Assembly (NCBI GenBank): GCA_003671065.1
Contig: QWPU01000035.1
Coordinates: forward strand, 1-15,270
From: Planctomycetota bacterium
GTDB taxonomy: Bacteria; Planctomycetota; Phycisphaerae; Phycisphaerales; SM1A02
Direction of reading: 5' to 3'
Length of the DNA stretch: 15,270 nt
A model generated the notes under the pieces. The model ran no database searches. It saw only the letters and a program-made list of their open reading frames with translations, and was not told where the DNA came from. Positions within the stretch are counted from its first letter, which is position 1, and every line of letters begins with the position of its first letter. This document shows, in pieces, positions 1-6,921 of this stretch. The position numbers were made by a program, and so were the translations under genes.

Positions 1-1
1 T

Positions 2-499
2 GAAATGGTCGTCGGTGCCGCACTCAAACCCGATCTCGGGCGCGTGAGTTTGCGACGCATTCCCAACAACCCAGGCGTGCAAGGCATTCTGTTCGAGGCA
101 GTTGCCAAAGCGGGCATTCTCGTTGACGACATCGTGCAAACCGAGTTCGGCGAAATTGCGTCGATTTCATTTACGGTTGACCATAGCGAACTCGCCGATG
201 TGAAGATCGCGGCGTCGCAAGTCCTCGATCGCTTCGGCACAGGCGAATTGGCGATTGAAATCGGACTCGCGAAAGTCTCGGTCGTCGGCACGGGCATGAA
301 GAGTCATGTGGGTGTGGCGAGCCGAATGTTTACCGCGCTTGGCAACGCTGATATCTCGATTCACAACATCACGACCAGCGAAATCAAGATCTCGTGCATC
401 GTCGCCAAGGAGAACGGCGTGCGAGCGCTTGCGATTGTGCACGAGGCTTTCGGACTGGAGAAACTGAAGGCCGCGCAAGCAGGCGGCACGGCGGGATAA
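2..499 (+). CDS. lysC: Aspartate kinase, C-terminal ACT domains (5' partial)
   Basis: Aspartate kinase phosphorylates L-aspartate, the first step towards lysine, threonine, methionine and diaminopimelate. Only the C-terminal regulatory part is present: the frame is open from the left edge, so the ATG at 5 is probably internal. Two ACT domains are visible. The first starts around VSLRRIPNNPGV and continues through AGILVDDIVQTE. The second starts at VSVVGTGM and includes SHVGVASRMFTALGNADISI and the segment TTSEIKIS, which in this family lies in the allosteric amino-acid-binding region. The protein ends shortly after EAFGLEKL with a Gly/Ala-rich tail, as expected for the end of the family. The catalytic kinase domain lies outside the window. 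Feedback inhibition by lysine and/or threonine is expected from family knowledge, but which effector binds cannot be read here. Identification as an aspartate kinase is secure from the ACT pair. Confidence 0.93.
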   Translation, partial: EMVVGAALKPDLGRVSLRRIPNNPGVQGILFEAVAKAGILVDDIVQTEFGEIASISFTVDHSELADVKIAASQVLDRFGTGELAIEIGLAKVSVVGTGMKSHVGVASRMFTALGNADISIHNITTSEIKISCIVAKENGVRALAIVHEAFGLEKLKAAQAGGTAG

Positions 500-508
500 A
501 TTGCGAAA

Positions 509-544
509 GGGACGGCGAGGGGGACGGCGAGGTGGACGGCGAGG
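509..544. repeat. 12-bp tandem repeat, 3 copies
   Basis: Three head-to-tail 12-bp copies of gggacggcgagg lie just after the aspartate kinase stop codon: 509-520, 521-532 and 533-544. The first two are identical and the third starts with t instead of g. A partial G-rich copy follows. No coding frame is supported here. It resembles a local replication-slippage expansion. Confidence 0.85.
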
Positions 545-548
545 GGGG

Positions 549-565
549 AGACTTCTTTGAAGTCT
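549..565. other. Perfect 7-bp inverted repeat (hairpin) after lysC
   Basis: AGACTTC (549-555) and GAAGTCT (559-565) are exact reverse complements separated by TTT. It lies about 50 bp after the aspartate kinase stop and about 95 bp before the kinase gene. A T-rich run (cgtttt) follows a few bases later but not immediately, so it is a weak candidate for a terminator and could equally be an operator or chance. Confidence 0.4.
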
Positions 566-579
566 GCAGCCGTTTTCCC

Positions 580-607
580 TTGGAAATTGCAATCCTGCGA
601 TTACAGT
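580..607 (+). promoter_or_regulatory. Possible sigma70-like promoter for the kinase gene
   Basis: TTGGAA at 580-585 and TACAGT at 602-607 are 16 bp apart, each matching four of six bases of the sigma70 consensus. The kinase start codon is about 50 bp downstream. This rests on eye-matched hexamers only and may be chance. Confidence 0.25.
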
Positions 608-658
608 TGAACCACGAGCACCGTTGGCTCGACCCCTGAGTACACCGCAGACAAAACG

Positions 659-3196
659 ATGGAACCCCGCAGCGAGCAACATCTCGCCACCGATTATCTC
701 TTCGGAACAACTGACGCGAATGCACGCGTGGTACCTCCACGGATTCCAGGCGTGCGACTCGATCGTCTTATTGGTGAAGGCGCATTTGGCGTGGTGTGGC
801 AAGGCGAGCAACTCGAGCCGGTGCAGCGGATCGTCGCCGTCAAGATCCTGCGCACGGCCGCGCTCAATGCGAATGCGTTGCGTCGCTTTGAAGCCGAGAA
901 GATCGCGCTCGCGCGGCTTGAACATCCGCACATCGCACACATTCTCGATGCGGGCACAACGACTGATGGCGCGCCGTATCTCGTAATGGAGTTTGTTGAC
1001 GGCATCGCGTTTGATGTGTGGTGCCATCGCAACCGTGAGTCAATCGAAGAACGCATGCGCATGTGCGTGCTGATCTGCCGCGCGATTGGTTACGCGCATC
1101 GCCAAGGCATTCTGCATCGCGATCTCAAGCCTGCGAATGTGTTGGTGCGCTCGGCGTCCGCGCCAACGCTTGATACTGGCGCTGCGCTCACGCGTCCGCT
1201 TGGTTCCTACAGCAATGTCGTGCATGTTGAAGAACCGAAGATCATCGACTTCGGTGTCGCAAAACTCATCGGCTACGACGCGCTTCGCACCGAGACGCTG
1301 CAGCATCCGACGGCCGCAACGCCGCTGTACATGTCGCCTGAAATCGCAACGGGAAGCACGGACATCGATGGACGCGTGGATGTCTGGTCGCTCGGTGTCA
1401 TGCTCTTCGAAGCTGCGGTTGGTTCACGACCATTTCGCAGCGAACTCAACGGCATGGCAGGGGCGCTTGATCTTCAACAGCAAATCACAGGCGGAATCAC
1501 GCCGCGACCGAGTGACGCGTTGGGTGCGACTGCTCCACGCGCGCTGCGAGCCGCGCTCGAAGATGATCTCGATTGGATCATCCTGCGTGCCCTCGAGCGT
1601 CAACCCGCGAAGCGGTATCTCACGCCTGATGCGCTTGCCGATGATCTTGATCGTTGGCTCGATGGCGAGCCTGTGCTTGCTCGACCGTCGAGCGCGATGT
1701 ACCGCGTTCGCAAGTACGCACGCCGCAATCGCGCCGTGCTTGCCCTCAGCATCGTGGCTGCGTGTTGCGTCGGAATCGCTGCGGGCGTCCTGGTGGCGAG
1801 CTCCGTGCAGAGCACGCGGGAAACCGCGCGTTGGAAGGAAATCGCGGCGTTCAATGAATCAATGTTGACGGCGATCGATCCTGCGGTTGCGCAAGGTCTT
1901 GATCCGACGCTCATGCGTCTGTTGCTCGAAGAAGCTGAAGCGGAACTCGAGCGTAAAGAACGAGATCCCGCGGTTGAAGCTGAGATTCGTATGTCGCTTG
2001 GTAACGCCTACGCGGCGACTGCTGACACCGATCGAGCGCTCGCGCAATATGCGCAAGTCCGCGAGATTCGCTTGGCGCAAGGCGAAACGCTCGAGAGTCG
2101 CAGCATCCGCGCGATCGACAACGCGTGCGGACGAACGCTCGTCGAAGCAGGGCGACTCACCGAAGCGGAGCCGCTGCTTGCGAGTGCCGCCGCGACTGAT
2201 GATCTCATCGCCGCGCAAGCACTTCACAATCTTGCAGCACTTGCGACTGCGCGTGGCGAACTCGCTCGCGCCGAAGAGTTGCTGCGCGAATCAATCATGC
2301 GCAAGCGTGCGCTCGGTGCTAGCGAACTGTCCGCGCTCGATGGCGAACAAGAACTCGCGCGCGTCTTTGCCAGCGGCGGTCGCTATCGCGAAGCCGAACC
2401 AATCGCGCGCGCAGTGCTTCAGACAAAGCTTTCGCTGCTCGGTGCGCGTCATCCTGATTCACTGCGCGCCGCCAACAACCTCGCTGAGATCTTGCTCGCA
2501 CAAGGCTCGATCGCTGAAGCCCGCGCAATGCTTGATAGCGCTGTGGTTGCGTTGGGTGAAGTGCTCGGCGCAGATCATCCCGACACGCTCGCTGCGCGCA
2601 ACAACCAAGCAGGCGCGCTGCGTGAAAGCGGCGAGCTCGACGCCGCAGCACGTCTCTACACGGACAATCGCAACGCATTTGTCACGGCTCACGGCGCGAC
2701 GGATCCTCGCGCGATTCTTGCTGGCGCAAACCTCGCGCATTGCCTCGCGCTTCTCAATCGCAGTTCTGAAGCAGAATTGACTTTTAGAGACACACAAGCA
2801 ATCGCGCTGCGCGTGCTCGGTCCGTCGCATCGATTCACCCTGGCCAATGATGCCAATTACGCGTCGCATCTTGTGAACGAGCATCGCGAAGCCGAAGCCG
2901 TTGTGCTGCTTGAGCGAACAATCCCGTTGATTGAACGCGCGCTCGGTAACGATCATCCGCAGTGCATCGCCGCGCGCATCACGCTCGCGATCGGTCGGCT
3001 TGCGATGAATCAGTCCGCCGCGGCGCTGAGCGCGCTGGGCGACATCGATGTCCTCACGCAGAACCTTGCCGCCAAGCGAGGCTCAATCGCGCTCACGCGT
3101 CGTGCGCTTGAAGTCGCAGCCCAAGCAGCAGAAGCGAACGGAGATCAAGCGCGGGCGCAGCAGATCCGAGCCATTCTCAGCCCAGATCTGAAATAG
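659..3196 (+). CDS. Membrane-anchored Ser/Thr protein kinase with TPR tail
   Basis: An 845-residue Hanks-type Ser/Thr kinase that should phosphorylate proteins in the cytoplasm; its substrate is unknown. The kinase domain (about 33-335) shows the glycine loop GEGAFGVV (39-46), VAVK with Lys62, the catalytic loop HRDLKPAN (153-160), DFG (197-199) and the activation-segment end TPLYMSPE (221-228). All key catalytic residues are present, so activity is expected. Between the catalytic loop and DFG there are about 30 residues instead of the usual ten or so. A hydrophobic segment at about 359-381 looks like a single membrane helix, putting the rest outside the cytoplasm. The C-terminal part has TPR-like repeats of the G-x-x-HPD-T/S type starting at 595, 637, 679, 721 and 763, an exact 42-residue period. 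I see no clear Shine-Dalgarno at this ATG. This kinase-helix-TPR layout is common in planctomycetes. The role is not deducible from the neighbours. Confidence 0.93.
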   Translation: MEPRSEQHLATDYLFGTTDANARVVPPRIPGVRLDRLIGEGAFGVVWQGEQLEPVQRIVAVKILRTAALNANALRRFEAEKIALARLEHPHIAHILDAGTTTDGAPYLVMEFVDGIAFDVWCHRNRESIEERMRMCVLICRAIGYAHRQGILHRDLKPANVLVRSASAPTLDTGAALTRPLGSYSNVVHVEEPKIIDFGVAKLIGYDALRTETLQHPTAATPLYMSPEIATGSTDIDGRVDVWSLGVMLFEAAVGSRPFRSELNGMAGALDLQQQITGGITPRPSDALGATAPRALRAALEDDLDWIILRALERQPAKRYLTPDALADDLDRWLDGEPVLARPSSAMYRVRKYARRNRAVLALSIVAACCVGIAAGVLVASSVQSTRETARWKEIAAFNESMLTAIDPAVAQGLDPTLMRLLLEEAEAELERKERDPAVEAEIRMSLGNAYAATADTDRALAQYAQVREIRLAQGETLESRSIRAIDNACGRTLVEAGRLTEAEPLLASAAATDDLIAAQALHNLAALATARGELARAEELLRESIMRKRALGASELSALDGEQELARVFASGGRYREAEPIARAVLQTKLSLLGARHPDSLRAANNLAEILLAQGSIAEARAMLDSAVVALGEVLGADHPDTLAARNNQAGALRESGELDAAARLYTDNRNAFVTAHGATDPRAILAGANLAHCLALLNRSSEAELTFRDTQAIALRVLGPSHRFTLANDANYASHLVNEHREAEAVVLLERTIPLIERALGNDHPQCIAARITLAIGRLAMNQSAAALSALGDIDVLTQNLAAKRGSIALTRRALEVAAQAAEANGDQARAQQIRAILSPDLK

Positions 3197-3284
3197 CAAA
3201 GGGTCCCGAAGCCTGTCCTGGTTCCACTTAACAGAATACATATTATCGGCGCGACAGCGGGTCAGTTTCAGCCAGCGAGCGCGC

Positions 3285-3851
3285 ATGAACAATCATCGAA
3301 TTACGATCGCGACTTCCCTCATGAAGCCTGACAACAACCGACAGAACAACCGACAGAACAACGGACAGAACAACAAACCTCATTCCGACATCGAGCCCGA
3401 CATCGAGCCCGACATGACGCCTGCGCTGCAAGCCTTCGCGCCGCTCTGTTCGGTCTTCCGTCGCTTCCTCAAGAGTCAAGACCTGAAGTACACGCAAGAG
3501 CGCGCCGATGTGCTCGACGCGATCATCTCGCGCGATGACGCGTTTGAGGCCGAAGAACTGCTGCTCGATCTTCGCTCGCGTGGGCACGATGTGTCGAAGG
3601 CCACGGTGTATCGCACGCTGCGGCTGTTGATGGACGCGGGCATCATCACCCAGTCGCTGTTTGATTCGAAGCAATCGCAATACGAGTTGCTCTACGGTCG
3701 CGAGCCGAGGGATTTCATGGTCTGCATGAAATCAGGCAAGCGCATTGAGTTTCAGAACAAAGAACTGAGCGCGCTGCGTGACCGCATTTGTCGCGAGCTC
3801 GGTTGGAAGCCTGTTGGGCATCGCTTCCAAATCTTTGCGATCGCGCCGTAA
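3285..3851 (+). CDS. Fur-family transcriptional regulator with degenerate metal sites
   Basis: A DNA-binding repressor-like protein of the Fur/PerR/Zur superfamily (188 residues). The winged-helix part begins near residue 44 (TPALQAF). It contains the typical YTQERADVLDAI helix and the recognition helix SKATVYRTLRLLMDAGI (104-120). The dimerisation part follows, with GKRIEF (151-156) and LGWKPVGHRFQIF (172-184). The usual metal-binding stretch (HHHDH...CxxC) is replaced by EPRDFMVCMKSG (140-151), and the His expected at the start of the middle helix is Phe87. Glu134, Asp143, Cys147 and His179 remain, but no complete Fur metal site is evident, and the C-terminal CxxC pair of many Fur proteins is absent. 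The first 43 residues are low complexity (NNRQ and DIEP units) and are encoded by 12-bp tandem repeats. In-frame ATGs at 3321 and 3414 are alternative starts, and none has a convincing ribosome site. Fur membership is secure; what it senses is unknown. Confidence 0.85.
   Translation: MNNHRITIATSLMKPDNNRQNNRQNNGQNNKPHSDIEPDIEPDMTPALQAFAPLCSVFRRFLKSQDLKYTQERADVLDAIISRDDAFEAEELLLDLRSRGHDVSKATVYRTLRLLMDAGIITQSLFDSKQSQYELLYGREPRDFMVCMKSGKRIEFQNKELSALRDRICRELGWKPVGHRFQIFAIAP
3333..3368. repeat. 12-bp tandem repeat in the Fur-like N-terminus, 3 copies
   Basis: Three 12-bp copies of aacaaccgacag: 3333-3344, 3345-3356, and 3357-3368 with one c-to-g change. Each would encode a four-residue Asn/Arg/Gln unit without shifting frame. 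If the true start is at 3414, this is leader DNA rather than coding sequence. Confidence 0.85.
3387..3410. repeat. 12-bp tandem duplication (gacatcgagccc x2)
   Basis: Two exact 12-bp copies, 3387-3398 and 3399-3410, encode DIEP twice in the presumed N-terminus of the Fur-like protein. The unit is unrelated in sequence to the aacaaccgacag repeat 19 bp upstream but has the same length. Confidence 0.8.
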
Positions 3852-3881
3852 AAGGCGTGCGACGCTGACAACTACTCGACA

Positions 3882-4598
3882 CTACTCATCGAACTCTGGC
3901 ACTTCGCTGCCCGCGATGCGATGACGCATCGAGAGCCAATCGCCGAGATCAGCAAGTTGGCAACGCTGTGAACAGAAGGGGGCGCACGGCGACAACTCGT
4001 TTGAAGTAGGGGGCAACACTCCCCCGCTTTCAGCGCGTTTTCCGCATGTTGGACATGCGTAGCCGTTGATGCGCGGCGCACGCACGAGCAATGCGAGCGA
4101 TTCAAGAATGCGTTGCACTTCGCGAGGCGCAAGTGCTCCGAAGGTCACGACGGCGACGCGACCAGCGTCGAATGTTTCATCATTTGACTCCGCGTGATTC
4201 AACGCGATGCGCACATGTCGTGCAGGAATCGCCGCAGCAATGCGCTCGGGCCATTCGATCGCAATCACCGCGTTACTCGCGAGCGCTTCATCGAAACCAA
4301 TTTCCTCGAGATCATGCACGCCAATGCGCCACGCATCAATGTGAACGAGTGAACGCGTTGCGCCCGTGTGATCCATGCGAATCGTGAAGGTCGGACTCGC
4401 GACAGCTTCGTTCATCGCACCGAGTCCTCGTGCGAGTCCACGCACAAAGGTCGTCTTTCCTGCACCGAGATCGCCTGAAAGCAGGAGCGTCACAGCGGCA
4501 GCGTGCGATTCAATCGAACAGAGCAACGCGCCGAATTGCTCGCCAAATTGTTCGGTGTCTTCGGCACTCCGAAGATGAAACGCGATGGAATCAATCAT
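3882..4598 (-). CDS. tsaE: TsaE-YacG fusion: tRNA t6A ATPase with C-terminal zinc-finger domain
   Basis: A 238-residue protein with two parts. Residues 1-165 are TsaE, the ATPase that works with TsaB/TsaD in making t6A at position 37 of ANN-decoding tRNAs. Visible motifs are Walker A GDLGAGKTT (42-50), SPTFTI (68-73), LVHIDAWRI (84-92) and IEWPERI (114-120). Residues about 175-230 look like YacG, a small zinc protein that inhibits DNA gyrase in E. coli. They show CPTC (Cys182/185) and CSQRC (Cys209/213), then LADLGDWLSMRHRIAG, close to the family ending. The gap between the Cys pairs is 23 residues, longer than the roughly 15 I recall for E. coli YacG. The start at 4598 is preferred over the in-frame ATG at 4637. 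It overlaps the thiL stop as ATGA and has GAGG just upstream; the longer start would run 42 bp into thiL. It is the last gene of the pgsA-pgpA-thiL operon. Both domains are convincing; the joint function is unknown. Confidence 0.88.
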   Translation of the reverse strand: MIDSIAFHLRSAEDTEQFGEQFGALLCSIESHAAAVTLLLSGDLGAGKTTFVRGLARGLGAMNEAVASPTFTIRMDHTGATRSLVHIDAWRIGVHDLEEIGFDEALASNAVIAIEWPERIAAAIPARHVRIALNHAESNDETFDAGRVAVVTFGALAPREVQRILESLALLVRAPRINGYACPTCGKRAESGGVLPPTSNELSPCAPFCSQRCQLADLGDWLSMRHRIAGSEVPEFDE

Positions 4599-5533
4599 GC
4601 GCTGCCTCGTAGGGTTGTGCGATGTTCGTATCCACACTGCGCAATATCGAAGGACTCCCCCGCTACCAACGCGATCACCGCGGGCTCGCCTTCAACGACG
4701 CGACCCACAAGCGTAATGGCAACTCCATCGACTTCACTCGGGACTTCTCCACGCGCGGTAAACGCAAGCTCATAGTCTTCACCATGCGCGATCGCTTCAC
4801 GCGCAGTGGAACCAGCGCAGATCGGCACGCGCGCAAGATCGATTTCAAGACGCACGCGACTTTGCGTTGCGATATGACCGAGGTCGCGACCGAGTCCGTC
4901 ACTCACATCAATCGCCGCGCCCAGCGCATCACCAAGGAGCGCGTGCAATGTCTGAGCGACCTTGATGCGCGGCGTGAAATTCAAATGGCGTCCGAGTCCA
5001 GTCACGGCATCCCACGCACCACCAATCGTGCCCGTGACATAGATGTTGTCACCAGCACGCGCGCTGCAGCGTGTGACCACCGCACGCGTTTCGTCTATGC
5101 GCACAGCCAAGATCGTCACGCTGGCAATGATCGGCGCGTGCGTCGTTGACGCGCTCATCTTCGAAACATCGCCACCAATCAGCGGCGCGCCCCATGCAGC
5201 AGCCGTCTCGCGCAAGCCTTCGAAGAGTTGCCACGCGCGCGCATCATCGCAGTCACGCGGAAGCGTCACGCACGCAAGCGTTGCAATCGGCCGCGCATTC
5301 ATCATTGCCGCAACATCGCTGAGATTGCGCAACACCGCTTTGCGTCCTAAGACTCGTGCGTCACAACCCATCGGTGCGTGCACGCCTTCGATTGCGCTAT
5401 CACACGCCGCAAGCAACGCGTGCGACGGCGAGAGCATCATCATCGCCATGTCGTCGCCAGGCGGGACGATCACAGATGCGGGAAGTTCAGCGTTGCGTGC
5501 GAACACGCGTTGGAGCAAAGTGAATTCATGCAT
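4595..5533 (-). CDS. thiL: Thiamine-monophosphate kinase
   Basis: ThiL phosphorylates thiamine monophosphate to thiamine diphosphate with ATP, the last step of cofactor synthesis, in the cytoplasm. The 312-residue protein is of normal length. Visible family motifs are MHEFTLL at the N-terminus, PPGDD (24-28), CDSAIEGVH (44-52), GRKAVLRNLSDVAAM (63-77), GGDVSK (120-125), VTGTIGG (166-172), IDVSDGLGRDLGH (208-220) and HGEDYEL (250-256). The Asp-rich motifs bind Mg-nucleotide in this family. The ATG at 5533 is chosen because MHEF matches the usual ThiL beginning and lies 4 bp after the pgpA stop. The in-frame ATG at 5557 would add eight unlike residues and overlap pgpA. Its stop overlaps the start of the tsaE-yacG gene by 4 bp. 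A thiL-pgpA pair is also adjacent in E. coli, although in the opposite gene order. Confidence 0.95.
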   Translation of the reverse strand: MHEFTLLQRVFARNAELPASVIVPPGDDMAMMMLSPSHALLAACDSAIEGVHAPMGCDARVLGRKAVLRNLSDVAAMMNARPIATLACVTLPRDCDDARAWQLFEGLRETAAAWGAPLIGGDVSKMSASTTHAPIIASVTILAVRIDETRAVVTRCSARAGDNIYVTGTIGGAWDAVTGLGRHLNFTPRIKVAQTLHALLGDALGAAIDVSDGLGRDLGHIATQSRVRLEIDLARVPICAGSTAREAIAHGEDYELAFTARGEVPSEVDGVAITLVGRVVEGEPAVIALVAGESFDIAQCGYEHRTTLRGSA

Positions 5534-5537
5534 GGAT

Positions 5538-6050
5538 TCACCAAAGCACGCGCACAAGAATCTGCGTGGTCACGAGCGCGTAGAGGCCTGCGACAAGATC
5601 ATCGATGAGAATGCCAAGCCCGCCTTCGAGTCGCTGCCAACCGCGCGCTGGTGGCGGCTTCACGATGTCGAAAAATCGAAACGCGAAGAACGCAATCGCG
5701 CAGGTTGCAACAGTGTGACCTTGATCGTTATCCCACGGCAACCACAGCAATGCCAACGATTGCCCTGCGATTTCATCACTCACCACCGCGCCAGGATCTT
5801 TCTTTCCAATTCGCTTCTCAACATCGCTACCCCACGCAAGACATCCAAGTCCAAACAAGAGACCGAGCAACGCGACACTCATATCCACATGACGCGCATC
5901 AGTGCCAAGCAGCACTAATGCGCACGCAAGCACGACAGGCGGAAGTGAACCCCATGTGCCTGGCGCGGGACGCATCCAGCCGAGACCCATGCCTGTGGCA
6001 ATCCACACACCGAATCCGCCGTAGCCAGTTGGTTTTGAGTTGCGACTCAT
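5538..6050 (-). CDS. pgpA: Phosphatidylglycerophosphatase A
   Basis: PgpA removes the terminal phosphate of phosphatidylglycerophosphate to give phosphatidylglycerol, at the inner membrane. The 170-residue protein has the family length and motifs: GLGWMRPAPGTWGSL (22-36), DPGAVVSDEIAGQ (85-97), FRFFDIVKPPPARGWQRL (124-141) and a C-terminal GILIDDLVAGLYA (146-158). The acidic residues in DPGAVVSDE and IDD are those expected to bind Mg2+. Hydrophobic segments at about 37-50, 58-72 and 112-125 fit a small integral membrane protein. Its ATG overlaps the pgsA stop as ATGA (6047-6050), so the enzyme making its substrate is encoded and probably translationally coupled just upstream. thiL follows 4 bp later. 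Confidence 0.95.
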   Translation of the reverse strand: MSRNSKPTGYGGFGVWIATGMGLGWMRPAPGTWGSLPPVVLACALVLLGTDARHVDMSVALLGLLFGLGCLAWGSDVEKRIGKKDPGAVVSDEIAGQSLALLWLPWDNDQGHTVATCAIAFFAFRFFDIVKPPPARGWQRLEGGLGILIDDLVAGLYALVTTQILVRVLW

Positions 6051-6688
6051 CTGTGCGCGCCTCCGTCAACAAGAATTGGAAGTTTGAACGCGCGCACGAG
6101 GTAACTCACGCCACTGAGTAGCGTGATTGCAAGGGTTGCGTTCACTGTGACATCGCGCGTCATCACAAGAAAGTCTGAAGGCGCCGCGCGCGTGGCAACG
6201 AACACGCACCACGGCACGCAAAAACTCTGCACGACCATCTTGATCTTGCCGCCGAGGTCCGCACCAAACGCCATGCCTTGCGATTCTGCGTACGAGCGAA
6301 TGCCTGTCACAAGAAATTCGCGCACCAAAATCAGGACCACCATCAAAGCGGTCACGCCAGACCCAACCGTTCCCTCGGCGGCTGGGCCACTGAAGCCCGC
6401 AGACGCGAGAAAGACGAAGCCACCAAGCACAAGTACTTTGTCGACGAGCGGATCCATGAGTCGACCGAAGGTGGTGACGACATTCCAACGCCTCGCCAGA
6501 TAGCCATCAAGCAGGTCAGTGGCCGCAGCAACTGCAAAGCAAATTCCCGCCCAAAAGCCCTCGAAAGCGACTTCGTCGGCGTCGGCCGTTCGATCAAGTC
6601 GAGCAAGCATGATAAAGAAGGCAACGGCAAGCACAAGGCGACCGAGCGTGATCGCATTTGGAAGTGCCCGCCGAGTCGGTGAACTCAT
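6047..6688 (-). CDS. pgsA: CDP-diacylglycerol--glycerol-3-phosphate 3-phosphatidyltransferase
   Basis: PgsA transfers the phosphatidyl group from CDP-diacylglycerol to glycerol-3-phosphate, giving phosphatidylglycerophosphate, the committed step to acidic phospholipids. The 213-residue membrane protein starts with LPNAITLGRLVLA, typical of the family. It carries the complete CDP-alcohol phosphotransferase motif: Asp58, Asp61-Gly62, Ala65-Arg66, Gly75, Asp79 and Asp83. It continues with LILVREFLVTGIRSYAESQG, where VRE and GIR are also PgsA-typical. Several hydrophobic segments (about 15-30, 45-60, 85-97, 115-130 and 190-205) fit a polytopic protein. The ATG at 6688 has AGGA a few bases upstream, a good ribosome site. 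It is the first gene of a minus-strand operon; pgpA follows with a 4-bp overlap. It is transcribed divergently from nuoJ. Confidence 0.95.
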   Translation of the reverse strand: MSSPTRRALPNAITLGRLVLAVAFFIMLARLDRTADADEVAFEGFWAGICFAVAAATDLLDGYLARRWNVVTTFGRLMDPLVDKVLVLGGFVFLASAGFSGPAAEGTVGSGVTALMVVLILVREFLVTGIRSYAESQGMAFGADLGGKIKMVVQSFCVPWCVFVATRAAPSDFLVMTRDVTVNATLAITLLSGVSYLVRAFKLPILVDGGAHR

Positions 6689-6811
6689 CGCGCAATCCTA
6701 CCGCGCAGTTCCCGTCAGCGTGTTCACGACAAATTGATGCGCCCCTTCGACGCTTTGCGCACGCATCATGCGGTTGCGGGATTCGCTTGCGAGCCATACA
6801 TTCCCCCCACG

Positions 6812-6830
6812 GCATCCGATCGTCGGATGC
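6812..6830. promoter_or_regulatory. Inverted repeat in the divergent pgsA/nuoJ region
   Basis: GCATCCGA (6812-6819) and TCGGATGC (6823-6830) are perfect reverse complements separated by tcg. A second palindrome, CGCAAG-g-CTTGCG, lies at 6848-6860. Both sit in the roughly 230-bp space that must hold the promoters of pgsA (leftward) and nuoJ (rightward). They could be operators or RNA hairpins in the nuoJ leader. I see no convincing promoter hexamers to anchor them. Confidence 0.4.
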
Positions 6831-6921
6831 TTCAACAACGAACCACTCGCAAGGCTTGCGCGCGTACTGATTGTGCGCCGCAGACGAAGCCGAGGTGGCC
6901 GAGAACTTCCGAGAACGCGGC

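Noticed and set aside
167..1027. Minus-strand open frame crossing lysC and the kinase start
   Set aside because: It overlaps the recognisable ACT domains and kinase N-terminus and includes an Arg/Pro run made by the 12-bp repeats.
3223..3246. Promoter with TATTAT (3241-3246) before the Fur-like gene
   Set aside because: The -10-like hexamer has no acceptable -35 partner at 16-18 bp, and no Fur-box-like palindrome was seen for autoregulation.
4009..4025. GGGGG-caacact-CCCCC hairpin as a terminator
   Set aside because: It lies inside the TsaE-YacG coding sequence, between the two cysteine pairs, and has no following T-run.
6871..6921. TTG start at 6871 for nuoJ
   Set aside because: The 17 extra residues are polar and unlike NuoJ, and the site lacks a ribosome-binding motif; ATG 6922 is simpler, though not proven.
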